Assembly: GCF_029760915.1 (NCBI RefSeq)
Contig: NZ_CP121685.1
Coordinates: 1,214,001-1,278,000, forward strand
Reading direction: 5' to 3'
DNA length: 64,000 nucleotides
From: Olleya sp. YS
GTDB taxonomy: Bacteria > Bacteroidota > Bacteroidia > Flavobacteriales > Flavobacteriaceae
How positions within the stretch are numbered: the stretch's first letter is position 1; each line of letters starts with the position of its first letter. Shown here piece after piece: positions 16,305-26,169 of the stretch. The notes beneath the pieces are model-generated. The model made no database searches, was not told the origin of the DNA, and saw only the letters and a list, made by a program, of their open reading frames with translations. The position numbers and the translations under genes were made by a program.

Positions 16305-19057
16305 TATATCTCTTTTTCAATAAAATCTACTTCAGGATTACAAATGTCTAATATTAGGGTTTTTAGTTGAGTTTCAAATTGACCCAACATCTCTTTAGTA
16401 ATTAAAGTCTCATTATTTCTGCTGTGTGAACTTGTTTTTTTTGCAAAAGGAATAAATCCAAAGCCTAAATTTTTAAATGAGATTATTCCAGCTTCTACAG
16501 GTAGCGATATACGTTTAGCTTTATTAAGCATGTAGGTATACATTAACACTTGAAACGATTTGCTATATTTTGTATAATCTGTCAATAGGTCTTCCCAATT
16601 AACAATAGACACCTTACTTTGATCTACTTTACCAGTTTTATAGTCTATTACTCTAGTGGTTCCGTTATATTCATCAATTCTATCTACAGTGCCTTTTAAT
16701 TGTATTGTAAAATCTAAACTATCTATCTGTATTGGAATATGGTCCACTGTTGCTTCTAAAGCTATTATTTTTATAGCGTTTCCTTGTTTAAGTGATTTTA
16801 TTTCTAAGTTTAAAAAATTAAGTACATAGCGTTTAGCAATTTCAAAAACAATTAAATTTTTACCTTTGGACATATCACCTTCTATATATTCTTCTTTAAA
16901 GAATTTTGTGATGTAAGTATCTATTTTTGGTTTTAGTTCTTTTATTTTTTCTACGGTTAAAAATTGTCCAACAAAAGGTAAATACAACGTTTCTAAGGTG
17001 TTATGTACTACAGTTCCTAGTGTATTTGCTGCAATGGTTTCTTCCACTTCCTCTAGATCAGAAATGCCTAACAATTTTTGGTAATAAAAGTCAATAGGAT
17101 TTCTTATATAGCTAGTTAATGATGAAGGTGAGAACCCTTTTTGAGCTATTAACTTTAATTGAGAAATAACAGCATCTGTTTTAACTATGGTTGCAAGTTC
17201 TTTTTTATAATTGGGTACTTGAGGTGTTAGTATTTTATGATTAATAGTATGATTTTCAATATCCTCTAGTTCTAACTGTTTTATAAATCTACTCTTTTCA
17301 CCTCCAACTAAAGTGTCTATTTCTGTATTATATAAAATGTAGATGTTTTTTGCTCGTTGTAATAAATGGTAAAAATGGTAAGTATAAACAGCATCTTTTT
17401 CTTTATAAGTCGGCAGTTTATTTTCTAGTTTAATATCAAATGGGATAAAAGAATTATTAGTTTTTCCAGAAGGTAAAACACCTTCATTAACATTAGTAAT
17501 AATAACAGTTTCAAAATCTAAAACACGAGATTCTAACATTCCCATAATTTGTAAACCTTGTAAAGGTTCTCCTTGAAAATCTAAAGTTTCAGAGCTTAAT
17601 AACTCTTTATATATACTATATAGCGCCTTAATATCTTTAATATGCTGATAAGTTTGATTTAAGCGTTGTATTTCATTAAATAGTGTGTTAAATCGATATA
17701 GATATTCTAAGCCTAACTGATTTTTTTTCTTGTCTTCAGATAGATGTTCTTTTATAGTTTTTATAAGTTCAAAACAATTTTTTAAAGCTGTCTTAGGGTT
17801 GTTATCCCAATTTCCGAACAATACGCGCAATAAATCTTCATCTTCAGGTGAAATAGCTACCAGACGCTCTTTTGTTAGGTAGACTAGATTATTTTTATTA
17901 ATAAGTTCAATTAAAGTTATAGCGCTTCCATTTTTAAATAATGGTTGAACAAACTGATGTGATAAAATGCTTATGACATCTTTATAATAAAAAGTAACAC
18001 TGTTCTTTTTTTGAAGTATAAATAAGTACTCAAATAATGAAGCTAACGGTATTGTTTTTAAAGGAAAACCCATAGTGATATTTAAGGTCTCTACAGATTT
18101 TGGAATAGAATTCAAAACCGGAATCAACAAGTTTTCATCACCTAAAACAAGAGCAGTATTTTTTAAAGACGCGTCTTGTATTGATAATTCATCTAAAATA
18201 GATCCAATTGCTTTGGCTTGTCCAATATTTTTGGGCACTCCGAATATTGATATATTTTTTGGTTGTTTGTAATGATTGTTTATCCAATTAAAAGGAGACT
18301 TTTTGAAGTACTTCCAATTAGCTCTATGTTGCCTAATAAATAAACCAGCATCGTGTATAATATTATCAATAAATGCACTATCAATATCCCAATAGATTGA
18401 TGCCAAATCATTTTGCAACAATTCTTGAATAATGGTTTCTTCAGCTTTATTTAAAGCGTTAAATCCTAAAAACACATGTTGACATTTAGTGCTATTAATA
18501 TAAGCTTCAATGTTTTCAAATGCCTCACGATACAATAATCCCTGATATCCTTTTTTATCAGCAATTAAAGATTGAGTAAAGTTGGTGTAATATTCATTAA
18601 GCTTATTCCAGAATTTAAGATAGTTAGTTACAACTTCTGTTGGATTAGGTTGTACTGACCAATGTTCTAAATCTTTAATAGCTTTTAAATAGTCAAATAT
18701 TTTTTTTTGCGGAACCAGGTAACGATCAATCTCGTTAAAATCTTGAAGTATTATTTGAGCCCATTTAGAAAAACTATCAAAATTTTCTCTTTGATTTTTT
18801 GATGTTAACTCTAAATAAGAATTGTAAAAATGAAAAAGTAGCTCTGTATTTGAAACTGATTTTAGTTGAGACAACTCCTCAACAAAGGATTCAACACTAA
18901 TTATTTTTGGCGCAAAAACAGTTTTATTTAGTAGTAAACTTAGCTCGCGTTTTAGAAATATTCCTGAGCGTCTACTAGGACAAACAAAGATAAGTTGGCT
19001 AAAGTCTACGTTCTTTTTTTTTAAGTCATTTAGTACCTCTTGAATAAAACTTATCAT
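16304..19057 (-). CDS. AddB-like PD-(D/E)XK nuclease
   Basis: A 917-residue protein that is the probable partner of the AddA-like helicase encoded at 21950-25096 in a RecBCD/AddAB-type double-strand-break processing complex. The N terminus (LIFVCPSRRSGIFLKRELSLLL) resembles an AddB helicase-like domain without a functional Walker A. VIITNVNEGVLPSG in the middle corresponds to the inactivated helicase motifs of AddB/RecC. The C-terminal 270 residues form a RecB-family nuclease: SPSSLTSYIRNPIDFYYQKLL, then DRIDEYNGTTRVIDYKTGKVD with the D...DYK catalytic residues. It is separated from its partner by ompA and kbl, an arrangement I recall from other Flavobacteriaceae. Confidence 0.88.
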   Translation of the reverse strand: MISFIQEVLNDLKKKNVDFSQLIFVCPSRRSGIFLKRELSLLLNKTVFAPKIISVESFVEELSQLKSVSNTELLFHFYNSYLELTSKNQRENFDSFSKWAQIILQDFNEIDRYLVPQKKIFDYLKAIKDLEHWSVQPNPTEVVTNYLKFWNKLNEYYTNFTQSLIADKKGYQGLLYREAFENIEAYINSTKCQHVFLGFNALNKAEETIIQELLQNDLASIYWDIDSAFIDNIIHDAGLFIRQHRANWKYFKKSPFNWINNHYKQPKNISIFGVPKNIGQAKAIGSILDELSIQDASLKNTALVLGDENLLIPVLNSIPKSVETLNITMGFPLKTIPLASLFEYLFILQKKNSVTFYYKDVISILSHQFVQPLFKNGSAITLIELINKNNLVYLTKERLVAISPEDEDLLRVLFGNWDNNPKTALKNCFELIKTIKEHLSEDKKKNQLGLEYLYRFNTLFNEIQRLNQTYQHIKDIKALYSIYKELLSSETLDFQGEPLQGLQIMGMLESRVLDFETVIITNVNEGVLPSGKTNNSFIPFDIKLENKLPTYKEKDAVYTYHFYHLLQRAKNIYILYNTEIDTLVGGEKSRFIKQLELEDIENHTINHKILTPQVPNYKKELATIVKTDAVISQLKLIAQKGFSPSSLTSYIRNPIDFYYQKLLGISDLEEVEETIAANTLGTVVHNTLETLYLPFVGQFLTVEKIKELKPKIDTYITKFFKEEYIEGDMSKGKNLIVFEIAKRYVLNFLNLEIKSLKQGNAIKIIALEATVDHIPIQIDSLDFTIQLKGTVDRIDEYNGTTRVIDYKTGKVDQSKVSIVNWEDLLTDYTKYSKSFQVLMYTYMLNKAKRISLPVEAGIISFKNLGFGFIPFAKKTSSHSRNNETLITKEMLGQFETQLKTLILDICNPEVDFIEKEI

Positions 19058-19068
19058 TATATAAAAAT

Positions 19069-19100
19069 AAAAAACGCTTCGGATATCCGAAGCGTTTTTT
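19069..19100 (-). terminator. Intrinsic terminator of ompA
   Basis: A perfect 32-bp palindrome with halves AAAAAACGCTTCGGAT and ATCCGAAGCGTTTTTT lies 29 bp after the ompA stop. The GC-rich stem with a U-run predicts termination on the minus strand; the symmetry would also work on the plus strand. It separates ompA from addB. Confidence 0.9.
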
Positions 19101-19128
19101 TGTAAAACTTATATGTGGTTTGTTAATC

Positions 19129-20556
19129 TTATTTTCTAAGTTTAACTTCTACACGTCTGTTGTTTGCTCTACCTGCTCTTGTAGCGTTAGAATCGATTGG
19201 ATAATCTTCTCCAAAACCGTAAGCATTTAATCTAGTGCTATCTATACCGTTTTCGATAAGGTATGCCATTACAGCATTAGCTCTAGAGTCAGATAATGTT
19301 TGGTTAGAAGTTTTACTTCCAACGCTATCTGTATGACCTTCAATTGTGAATTTAGAATTTGGGTACTCTTTTAATATTGCAGTAATAGACTGTAATACAG
19401 AATAAGTTTCTTGCTTGAAGCTAGATTTTCCAGTGTCAAATAAGATAGTTTTAGCATAGCTGTTTAATCTATCCATAACTTCTTGAGTTGGTTGAGCAAC
19501 TACTTCTGGACAACCATTGTTAGCTACAGTTCCAACTTCTTTAGGACAGTTATCATCTTTGTCTAATACACCATCACCATCAGTATCTGGCCAAGGACAT
19601 CCATTGTTTGCAGCTGGACCAGCTTCGCTAGGACATTTATCTTTAGCATCTGCTACACCGTCGCCATCAGCATCTGGACAACCTCTTAAAGATTTTAATC
19701 CTTTAACTTGAGGACAGTCGTCGTTATTATCAGCAACACCATCACCATCAGAATCAGGACATCCGTTAAACTCAGCTAAACCTGCTTCGTTTGGACAAGT
19801 ATCTTTAGAGTCTTCGATACCATCACCATCAGTGTCTGGACAACCATTGAAAGCTTCTAAACCAGGTACGTCTGGACAAGCATCATCTTTATCGTAGATA
19901 CCGTCACCATCAGTGTCAGTTCCTCCAAATCTTACAGATAAACCTGCAGAATGTTGGAAATGTTTAGTTAAATAGTCTTCGAAAGAATGCTTATATTTTG
20001 ACTCAACAAATAAACCAATGTTATCAGAGAACCAGTAAGTTAATCCTAATGAAGCATTAACAGTTCCTGCTCCTACAGTGTTACCAGATGTAGTAGAAAA
20101 TGTATTATAAGTACCTTCCTCAATCCAAGTATAACCACCACCAACACCAATTGCTGGATCTAATTTAGTTGAACCAATTAAATTTCCTAAGTGATATCTT
20201 ACATTACCATCTACAGCATAGTAAGCTAAATCATTAACAGGAAGGCTAGGGTTAGTATTATCTTGTCCCCATTTGTCAATTCTATTAATAGAACCTCCTA
20301 CTTGGATTGTAAAATTATCTCCTACGTACTTTGATACTGATAAAGTAGATAACGATGGTAAGATACTATAGTGATCACCTACGTTAAAAAATTCGTCAAA
20401 GTAACCTCCTTGTGGAGTGTTTTCACCTACAGGAAAAACATCTACTGCGTTAATACCGAAGTTGATTGCCCATGGGTTGTTTTGGTCTTGCGCCATAACG
20501 TTACCTAAACTAGTAAGTAGTAACATTGTGAACAATAATCTGCTAAGATTTTTCAT
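19129..20556 (-). CDS. ompA: OmpA family outer-membrane protein with thrombospondin type-3 repeats
   Basis: A major-type outer-membrane protein of 475 residues. Signal peptide about 1-23 ([16 protein letters not shown]), an OmpA-like eight-strand beta-barrel up to about residue 205, then five calcium-binding thrombospondin type-3 repeats of D-D/G-D-G pattern (for example [15 protein letters not shown]) to about 345. The C-terminal OmpA domain binds peptidoglycan ([23 protein letters not shown] ... [12 protein letters not shown]). The start is the ATG at 20556, not a TTG two codons upstream. A strong flavobacterial promoter precedes it and a palindromic terminator follows, so it is a monocistronic, probably highly expressed gene inside the AddAB region. 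Confidence 0.93.
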   Translation of the reverse strand: MKNLSRLLFTMLLLTSLGNVMAQDQNNPWAINFGINAVDVFPVGENTPQGGYFDEFFNVGDHYSILPSLSTLSVSKYVGDNFTIQVGGSINRIDKWGQDNTNPSLPVNDLAYYAVDGNVRYHLGNLIGSTKLDPAIGVGGGYTWIEEGTYNTFSTTSGNTVGAGTVNASLGLTYWFSDNIGLFVESKYKHSFEDYLTKHFQHSAGLSVRFGGTDTDGDGIYDKDDACPDVPGLEAFNGCPDTDGDGIEDSKDTCPNEAGLAEFNGCPDSDGDGVADNNDDCPQVKGLKSLRGCPDADGDGVADAKDKCPSEAGPAANNGCPWPDTDGDGVLDKDDNCPKEVGTVANNGCPEVVAQPTQEVMDRLNSYAKTILFDTGKSSFKQETYSVLQSITAILKEYPNSKFTIEGHTDSVGSKTSNQTLSDSRANAVMAYLIENGIDSTRLNAYGFGEDYPIDSNATRAGRANNRRVEVKLRK

Positions 20557-20591
20557 ATTCAAAAATTTAATTTTTAAGTGTTAATTAGAAG

Positions 20592-20621
20592 CAAAAATAA
20601 GTTGTTAAATATTATTAACAA
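20592..20621 (-). promoter_or_regulatory. Consensus flavobacterial promoter of ompA
   Basis: On the minus strand a TTG triplet (20619-20621) and TATTTTTG (20592-20599) are separated by exactly 19 nt, a textbook match to TTG-N19-TAnnTTTG. The ompA ATG lies 35 nt downstream. Confidence 0.8.
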
Positions 20622-20681
20622 AGACAAATATATAAAAATATTGATTATTTCTTGCTTTTGTTTAACTATTATAGATTGTTT

Positions 20682-21875
20682 CTAAATAATTTCAAGTGTT
20701 TTACCAACTTTAACAAAGGCGTCTACAGCTTTTTGTAAATGCTGTTTTGTGTGTGCAGCAGAAAGCTGTACACGGATTCTAGCCTTTTCTTTTGGAACTA
20801 CTGGGAAAAAGAATCCAATAACATAAATCCCCTCTTTTAATAACATATTTGCCATAGTTTGAGATAGCTTAGCATCATATAACATTACTGGTACAATTGC
20901 AGAGTCTCCATCTATAATATCAAAGCCAGCTTTTTTCATCTCTTGTTTAAAGTAATTGGTGTTATCCTCAAGCTTGTCTCTTAAAGAGCTATCGTTTGCC
21001 AACATATCAAAAACTTTAATAGATGCACCAACTATTGCAGGTGCTAGAGAATTAGAAAACAAATAGGGTCTTGAGCGTTGACGTAACATATCTATAATCT
21101 CTTTCTTACCTGTTGTATAACCACCCATTGCTCCTCCCAGTGCTTTACCTAAAGTCCCTGTTATAATATCAATTCTATCCATAACACCTTTTTCTTCTAA
21201 AGTGCCTCGACCAGTCTCGCCTATAAAACCTGTAGCGTGACACTCATCAATCATTACTAACGCATCATATTTATCTGCTAAATCACAGATTTTATCTAAA
21301 GGAGCAACAAGTCCGTCCATAGAGAACACACCATCTGTAACAATAATTTTGAAACGTGCACCATTATTATTAGCATCTATTAATTGTTGTTCTAAATCTG
21401 CCATATCGTTATTTTTATAGCGATAGCGTGCAGCTTTGCACAATCTAACACCATCAATTATTGATGCATGATTTAACGAGTCTGATATAATGGCATCTTC
21501 TTTACCTAATAAAGGTTCAAAAACACCACCATTGGCATCAAAAGCTGCAGCATATAATATGGTATCTTCAGTACCATAAAATTCTGCTATTTTTTGTTCT
21601 AAGGTTTTATGTATGTCTTGTGTACCACAAATAAATCTAACAGACGACATACCAAAACCATGAGTATCCATAATGTCTTGTGCTGCTTTTATAACCTCTG
21701 GATGAGAGGATAATCCTAAATAATTATTAGCACAAAAGTTTAAAACGGTTTCTCCTGTGTTTAGTGTTATTTCTGCCCCTTGTGCAGATGTTATTATACG
21801 TTCTTCTTTATAAAGTCCGTTATCTTTTATGTCTTGTAACTCTTTTTGCAAGTGTTCTTTTATCTTATTGTACAT
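20682..21875 (-). CDS. kbl: Glycine C-acetyltransferase (2-amino-3-ketobutyrate CoA ligase)
   Basis: A PLP-dependent alpha-oxoamine synthase fold enzyme that cleaves 2-amino-3-ketobutyrate with CoA into glycine and acetyl-CoA in threonine degradation. With the ATG at 21875 it is 397 residues, essentially the length of the E. coli enzyme. Seen: [29 protein letters not shown], the [10 protein letters not shown] aspartate/histidine cluster, and the PLP lysine in [14 protein letters not shown]. An upstream in-frame GTG at 21896 falls on the -7 promoter element and is unlikely to be used. No threonine dehydrogenase gene is nearby. Confidence 0.93.
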   Translation of the reverse strand: MYNKIKEHLQKELQDIKDNGLYKEERIITSAQGAEITLNTGETVLNFCANNYLGLSSHPEVIKAAQDIMDTHGFGMSSVRFICGTQDIHKTLEQKIAEFYGTEDTILYAAAFDANGGVFEPLLGKEDAIISDSLNHASIIDGVRLCKAARYRYKNNDMADLEQQLIDANNNGARFKIIVTDGVFSMDGLVAPLDKICDLADKYDALVMIDECHATGFIGETGRGTLEEKGVMDRIDIITGTLGKALGGAMGGYTTGKKEIIDMLRQRSRPYLFSNSLAPAIVGASIKVFDMLANDSSLRDKLEDNTNYFKQEMKKAGFDIIDGDSAIVPVMLYDAKLSQTMANMLLKEGIYVIGFFFPVVPKEKARIRVQLSAAHTKQHLQKAVDAFVKVGKTLEII

Positions 21876-21895
21876 ACACTGAATTTTAGTTTTCA

Positions 21896-21924
21896 CAAAT
21901 TTAAAACGTTTTTAGCTATACCAA
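21896..21924 (-). promoter_or_regulatory. Promoter of kbl
   Basis: Minus-strand TAAATTTG (21896-21903) with a TTG (21922-21924) 18 nt upstream, inside the 74-bp gap after the AddA-like gene. It predicts that kbl is transcribed separately from addA and supports the ATG at 21875. Confidence 0.6.
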
Positions 21925-21949
21925 TTATTTTACAGCTAATCTTTTAATT

Positions 21950-24900
21950 TTAATACGTGACTATTTTAATGTCTTGGTTTATATAAATTAATATTTTTTT
22001 ACTTACCGTAAAATTCATTTCTTTTAATATATCTGAATAATTTTCTAATTGTTGTTGGTATTTAGGATTTGATAATCCTGTTTTATAATCTATAATTACT
22101 GCATCATTATTATTAATAGCTAAACGATCAGGACGTACAATTTCTCCTGATTTTGAAATAATATCTCGTTCATTATAAATAATGTAAGCATTTGTATAAT
22201 ATTGTTTTATTTCTGGATGGTTTATAATATTAGTTATTGTGTCTGACAATAAACTGGCTTGTTCTTGATTTATAATTCCAGTATTAATGTAATCATTAAT
22301 TACAAACTTAACATCTTCTATAGTCTTGACTTCAGCCATGATATCATGAATTAAATTACCCTTTTCAATAGCATATTGTTGATTAGTATCCCATAAATAG
22401 CCAGATTTAGTAATAATTTTTATATCATGATCTTGTTTTGCAACACTAATAAATTGCTTGGTTTCTAATGTGGTTTCTACTAAATCTTCTACTTGTATTT
22501 CTTTTTTTTCGCTACCAAACGTGTAATCTAATTGTGATTCGTTCCACAATCCTTTCTGTATTAAGTAATTAATAAGCAATCCCGAATAAGTGTTTAGTGA
22601 CACTACATCCTTCTTTGAATTTTCTAACTTAGAAATGATATATAGTTGTTCTACAGGTCTAGTTAATGCAACATACAATAGGTTAATATTGTCTAATTCT
22701 TGTTCTGATCGATGTTTTAAATAAATAGCCTCACCAATGTCTCCATAATTTTCGAAATCTTTATTGAAGTTTAATAGTGCTTTTGAAAACCCGTTAAACT
22801 GGTTTTTATCCAATGGAAACCATTCTTGAGGTTCAATTTCTTTATAGATATCTAAATGTGCATACGGAAAGATAACCACAGGAAACTCTAATCCTTTAGA
22901 CTTGTGAATGGTCATTATCTGAATGGCATCTTGATTATTTGGTGAGACGATGTTTAAAAGGTCTTTTTTGGAATTGTAATAGTCTAAAAAAGCTGAAATA
23001 TCGGATATTTGTTTTTGGGAAAACTCTAAAACAATATCTAAAAAATATTGTATAAATGCATTAGAAGCTTTAGTTAATTTAAAGTCTCTTACAATGGATT
23101 CTGCCATATCATATAATGATAGTTGTAGCAATTGTGATGGGTTTGTGTGAATTGAAAACTGTGAAAAATTTTCAAAAAAAGCACCAATTGGTAACTCTAA
23201 ATTGGTTTTAAAATAATTGTGCTTATCCTTGATGTTATTTTGGGAAGCCACATGGTCTAAAATCTTGATTTTTGCTTCTAAGTTTTTTTGGTTAACAAGT
23301 AATTTAAAAATATTGATAACTAATTTTACATCTTCAGAGTTGTCTATTAACATGGTTTCTGAGGATGTTATTTTTATACCTTTTTCGCTCAAATATTCTG
23401 CAATAGCTGCACCTTCTTTTTTCTTCCTAACCAATATGCAGATATCTTTTAAATGGTAACCATTTGCTAAACAGTGTTCTATGGTTTCAAAAACAGTTTG
23501 GCTATAACTATCGTTTTGGTCATCTTCTTTTTGAATATCTAAAAATTTGATACTCACAAAACCTTCTTGCTCCAAAAATGTCTCCTGATTTGCTTTTTTA
23601 TATAATTCAGAATAGTTAGGATTACTAAAGCAATGTTCTGACAGATAGCTGAAAAACTGATTGTTAAAATGAATGATGTTTTTAAAACTTCGATAATTAT
23701 AATCTAACTTAATAACTTCTTTTTCTACTTGAAAGGGGTTTTGAGAAGGGTCTTTATTTTCCTTTTTTGTCAACTCCATAAATTGCTCAGCCTTACCACC
23801 ACGCCATCTATAAATAGCTTGTTTGGCATCACCAACTATCATTGCTGTTCCTTTTTCACCTTTTAAATTATGACCACTTAAAGCATTGTCTATTAGTGGT
23901 ATTAAATTGTCCCATTGCATTTCTGAAGTATCCTGAAACTCGTCAATAAAATAATGTCTAAATTTTTCTCCTAAACGCTCGTAAATAAAAGGTGTAGGTT
24001 GGTTTTTAATTTCTTGACTAATTAAGGTATTAAATTCTGAAATTAATAGCTTGTTTTCGTCTTCCTTAATAATGGTTAACTCTTTGTTAATAGCATTTAA
24101 AACAGAAAGTGGAGTGATATTTTTATAGATAGCTTTTAAAAATTTTAAATCATAAACTGTTGCTTTAATTTGGTGATATGCTTGGTCTATAATTGGTAAA
24201 AGTTGATCTATTAGTTGTGCTTTCGAGGAGTTTAAAGTTTTTGTATACAGCTTGCCTTCTGCTATATTATCTGCTAGTTTATTGTCATACAATCTATCAA
24301 AATCAAAATTTGATGCTTTTATAAAATGATTATACAGCGTGCCTCTAGAAAAATCTTTGTCCTCTAATCCATTGGCTTTAAAATTTGAAAGTATTACATC
24401 GGTTAATTGCGACACTGACTTTTCTTTGATTTCAATCTTGTTTATTATTAGCTTTTTAAAATCGTTAAAATCCTCAAGTGTTTTATGTTTTATACTGTCT
24501 AGATGTGGCAAGTCATTGTCATTAATTAGCAATTTAGCAATGCTATTAAAGTCTCTAGAGACATCCCAACTTTTATCATCGTCTGCTTTTTCTAATGCAA
24601 AGTCTATTAGTATTTTAGTTAATTTATCGTTGGTGCCAGCTTTTGCAATTAAGCTATCTACTGCTTGATTAAGTAGGGAAGGTGTGTCAAGTTCAACTTC
24701 AAAATTTATGGGTATTTTCAAATCGTGTGCAAACGTCCTAATTAATTTATGGTTAAAACCATCTATAGTAGATACATCAAAAGCAGCATAATTGTGCATG
24801 ATAGTGTTTAGTATGACTTTTGATTTTTTACGCACGTAATCTGGTTCCAGATTAAGTTCTTCAACAAGTGCTAAAAACATACTGCTATCTCTGTGCGGAA

Positions 24901-25096
24901 ACTCTTTTAAAGAATCTAAAATCCTTGTTTTCATTTCGGCTACAGCTTTATTGGTAAAAGTTAGCGCTAAAATATGTTTGAAGCTGTCGTTATATGTAGA
25001 GGTAAATAATAGCTTTAAATACTCCTTAACTAAAGCAAAGGTTTTTCCACTTCCAGCAGAAGCATCATAAACTTTAAAAGGAGGGTTTTTGGACAT
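21950..25096 (-). CDS. AddA-like UvrD-family helicase/nuclease
   Basis: A 1048-residue SF1A helicase with a C-terminal nuclease, predicted subunit of an AddAB/RecBCD-like complex that resects double-strand breaks. Motifs in order: Walker A DASAGSGKTFALVKEY at residues 11-26, the motif Ia-type LALTFTNKAVAEMKTRI, the Walker B FIDEFQDTSEMQW near residue 390, GDAKQAIYRWRGG, LDYNYRS, the IMTIHKSKGLEFPVVIF motif near 730 and LLYVALTRP. The C-terminal RecB-like nuclease is short (RPDRLAINNNDAVIIDYKTG). Its partner AddB-like gene lies 2.9 kb downstream on the same strand, after kbl and ompA. A -7-like TAATTTTG at 25126-25133 lies 30 nt before the ATG. Confidence 0.92.
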   Translation of the reverse strand: MSKNPPFKVYDASAGSGKTFALVKEYLKLLFTSTYNDSFKHILALTFTNKAVAEMKTRILDSLKEFPHRDSSMFLALVEELNLEPDYVRKKSKVILNTIMHNYAAFDVSTIDGFNHKLIRTFAHDLKIPINFEVELDTPSLLNQAVDSLIAKAGTNDKLTKILIDFALEKADDDKSWDVSRDFNSIAKLLINDNDLPHLDSIKHKTLEDFNDFKKLIINKIEIKEKSVSQLTDVILSNFKANGLEDKDFSRGTLYNHFIKASNFDFDRLYDNKLADNIAEGKLYTKTLNSSKAQLIDQLLPIIDQAYHQIKATVYDLKFLKAIYKNITPLSVLNAINKELTIIKEDENKLLISEFNTLISQEIKNQPTPFIYERLGEKFRHYFIDEFQDTSEMQWDNLIPLIDNALSGHNLKGEKGTAMIVGDAKQAIYRWRGGKAEQFMELTKKENKDPSQNPFQVEKEVIKLDYNYRSFKNIIHFNNQFFSYLSEHCFSNPNYSELYKKANQETFLEQEGFVSIKFLDIQKEDDQNDSYSQTVFETIEHCLANGYHLKDICILVRKKKEGAAIAEYLSEKGIKITSSETMLIDNSEDVKLVINIFKLLVNQKNLEAKIKILDHVASQNNIKDKHNYFKTNLELPIGAFFENFSQFSIHTNPSQLLQLSLYDMAESIVRDFKLTKASNAFIQYFLDIVLEFSQKQISDISAFLDYYNSKKDLLNIVSPNNQDAIQIMTIHKSKGLEFPVVIFPYAHLDIYKEIEPQEWFPLDKNQFNGFSKALLNFNKDFENYGDIGEAIYLKHRSEQELDNINLLYVALTRPVEQLYIISKLENSKKDVVSLNTYSGLLINYLIQKGLWNESQLDYTFGSEKKEIQVEDLVETTLETKQFISVAKQDHDIKIITKSGYLWDTNQQYAIEKGNLIHDIMAEVKTIEDVKFVINDYINTGIINQEQASLLSDTITNIINHPEIKQYYTNAYIIYNERDIISKSGEIVRPDRLAINNNDAVIIDYKTGLSNPKYQQQLENYSDILKEMNFTVSKKILIYINQDIKIVTY

Positions 25097-25246
25097 TAAT
25101 ACTTAAATTTTAGACAAGATAATAACAAAATTATGGTTGCTAAATTTATTTTAAAACTATCTTCAATATTTAAACTACGATGTTAAAGTATTATTAAATA
25201 CAATTAAACAATGGTCTAAATATTTTCAATTGAAGGCTTTAATGTT

Positions 25247-25254
25247 TAATTTTG
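25247..25254 (+). promoter_or_regulatory. -7 element of sodB
   Basis: TAATTTTG fits TAnnTTTG 37 nt before the sodB ATG. The nearest TTG upstream (25230-25232) gives only a 14-nt spacer, shorter than usual, so the -33 part is doubtful. Confidence 0.4.
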
Positions 25255-25290
25255 ATGTAACACAATATTAACACTTAAAAACATACAATT

Positions 25291-25899
25291 ATGGCTTTTG
25301 AATTACCAAAACTAAAATATGCGTATGATGCATTAGAACCACATATTGATGCACGTACAATGGAAATACACCACAGCAAACATCATAACGGTTACACAAC
25401 TAAATTAAACAACGCTATTGAAGGTACTGATTTAGAAGGAAAATCTATAGAAGATATTTTGACTAATTTAGATATGAAAAATATGGCTGTTAGAAATAAT
25501 GGAGGAGGATTTTACAACCACTCGTTATTTTGGGACGTTATGAATCCTGAAGGTAAAGGACGTTTGTCTGGAGATTTAAAGGATGCTATTGAAGCAGCCT
25601 ATGGGTCTGTTGACGCTTTTAAAGATGCATTTAGCAAAGCAGCAGCGACACAATTTGGATCAGGTTGGGCTTGGTTATGTGTCCATAAAGGCGGAAAGGT
25701 AGAAGTATGCTCTACACCAAATCAAGACAACCCATTAATGCCAGGTGTGACTTGTGGAGGGACTCCAATTTTAGGATTAGATGTTTGGGAACACGCTTAT
25801 TATTTAAATTATCAAAATAGACGTCCAGATTACATCGATGCTTTCTTCAATGTGATTAATTGGAACGAAGTAGAAAGACGTTATGCAGAAGCTAAATAA
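25291..25899 (+). CDS. sodB: Superoxide dismutase (Fe/Mn family)
   Basis: Dismutates superoxide to peroxide and oxygen; cytoplasmic, 202 residues. Metal ligands are visible in order: His in [12 protein letters not shown] (about residue 27), His in [11 protein letters not shown], and Asp and His in [18 protein letters not shown]. The [15 protein letters not shown] strand is typical of the family. Fe versus Mn versus cambialistic cannot be decided by eye; the start of the protein ([20 protein letters not shown]) is characteristic. It has its own promoter and a strong terminator 25 bp after the stop. Confidence 0.95.
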   Translation: MAFELPKLKYAYDALEPHIDARTMEIHHSKHHNGYTTKLNNAIEGTDLEGKSIEDILTNLDMKNMAVRNNGGGFYNHSLFWDVMNPEGKGRLSGDLKDAIEAAYGSVDAFKDAFSKAAATQFGSGWAWLCVHKGGKVEVCSTPNQDNPLMPGVTCGGTPILGLDVWEHAYYLNYQNRRPDYIDAFFNVINWNEVERRYAEAK

Positions 25900-25923
25900 G
25901 CTTAAACGTTTATAAAACTGAAT

Positions 25924-25954
25924 AAGCAGGCTTTTTAAAGTCTGCTTTTTTTTT
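25924..25954 (+). terminator. Intrinsic terminator of sodB
   Basis: AAGCAGGCTTT (25924-25934) pairs with AAAGTCTGCTT (25937-25947) apart from one G-U wobble, followed by an unbroken T-run on the plus strand. Confidence 0.85.
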
Positions 25955-25989
25955 ATACTTAAACTGTTTTTTTTGGGAAAGTTTAGGCA

Positions 25990-26064
25990 AATAAAAAAGG
26001 AGAACGAGAGTTCTCCTTTTTTGCCCCAAATCTACCATGAACTTAACCTACTTATGTTATGGTA
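25990..26064 (-). ncRNA. Candidate small RNA with own promoter and terminator
   Basis: A compact unit in the 270-bp gap between sodB and purF, read on the minus strand. A perfect -7 box TATATTTG (26069-26076) places the expected start near 26062-26064. The RNA would begin with a hairpin: UACCAU pairs with AUGGUA (26059-26064 with 26033-26038), extended by AAC/GUU with one bulged C, around a 13-nt loop. A single-stranded GAUUUGGGGC segment follows, then a perfect 12-bp terminator stem (25993-26004 / 26011-26022) with a U-run. No start codon with a useful frame is present. A purF 3'-UTR processing product is the alternative: the purF stop is about 105 nt upstream of the predicted start. Confidence 0.5.
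25993..26022 (-). terminator. Intrinsic terminator (candidate sRNA and/or purF)
   Basis: AAAAAAGGAGAA and TTCTCCTTTTTT are perfect 12-bp arms around the loop CGAGAG (CUCUCG on the minus strand). They would terminate minus-strand transcripts from purF or from the candidate sRNA, and perhaps readthrough from sodB on the plus strand. Confidence 0.85.
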
Positions 26065-26169
26065 AGCTCAAATATAACGACATTTAAATTGAATTATTAC
26101 ATATTATAGTTAAAAAGTAAAAATATTCGGTTAAATGATGTGTGACGAGAAAAAACTTACCAACTAGAA

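Noticed and set aside
26033-26064. A riboswitch leader for purF
   Set aside because: It lies downstream of purF, not upstream; the purF leader (28069-28103) is too short for a purine riboswitch.
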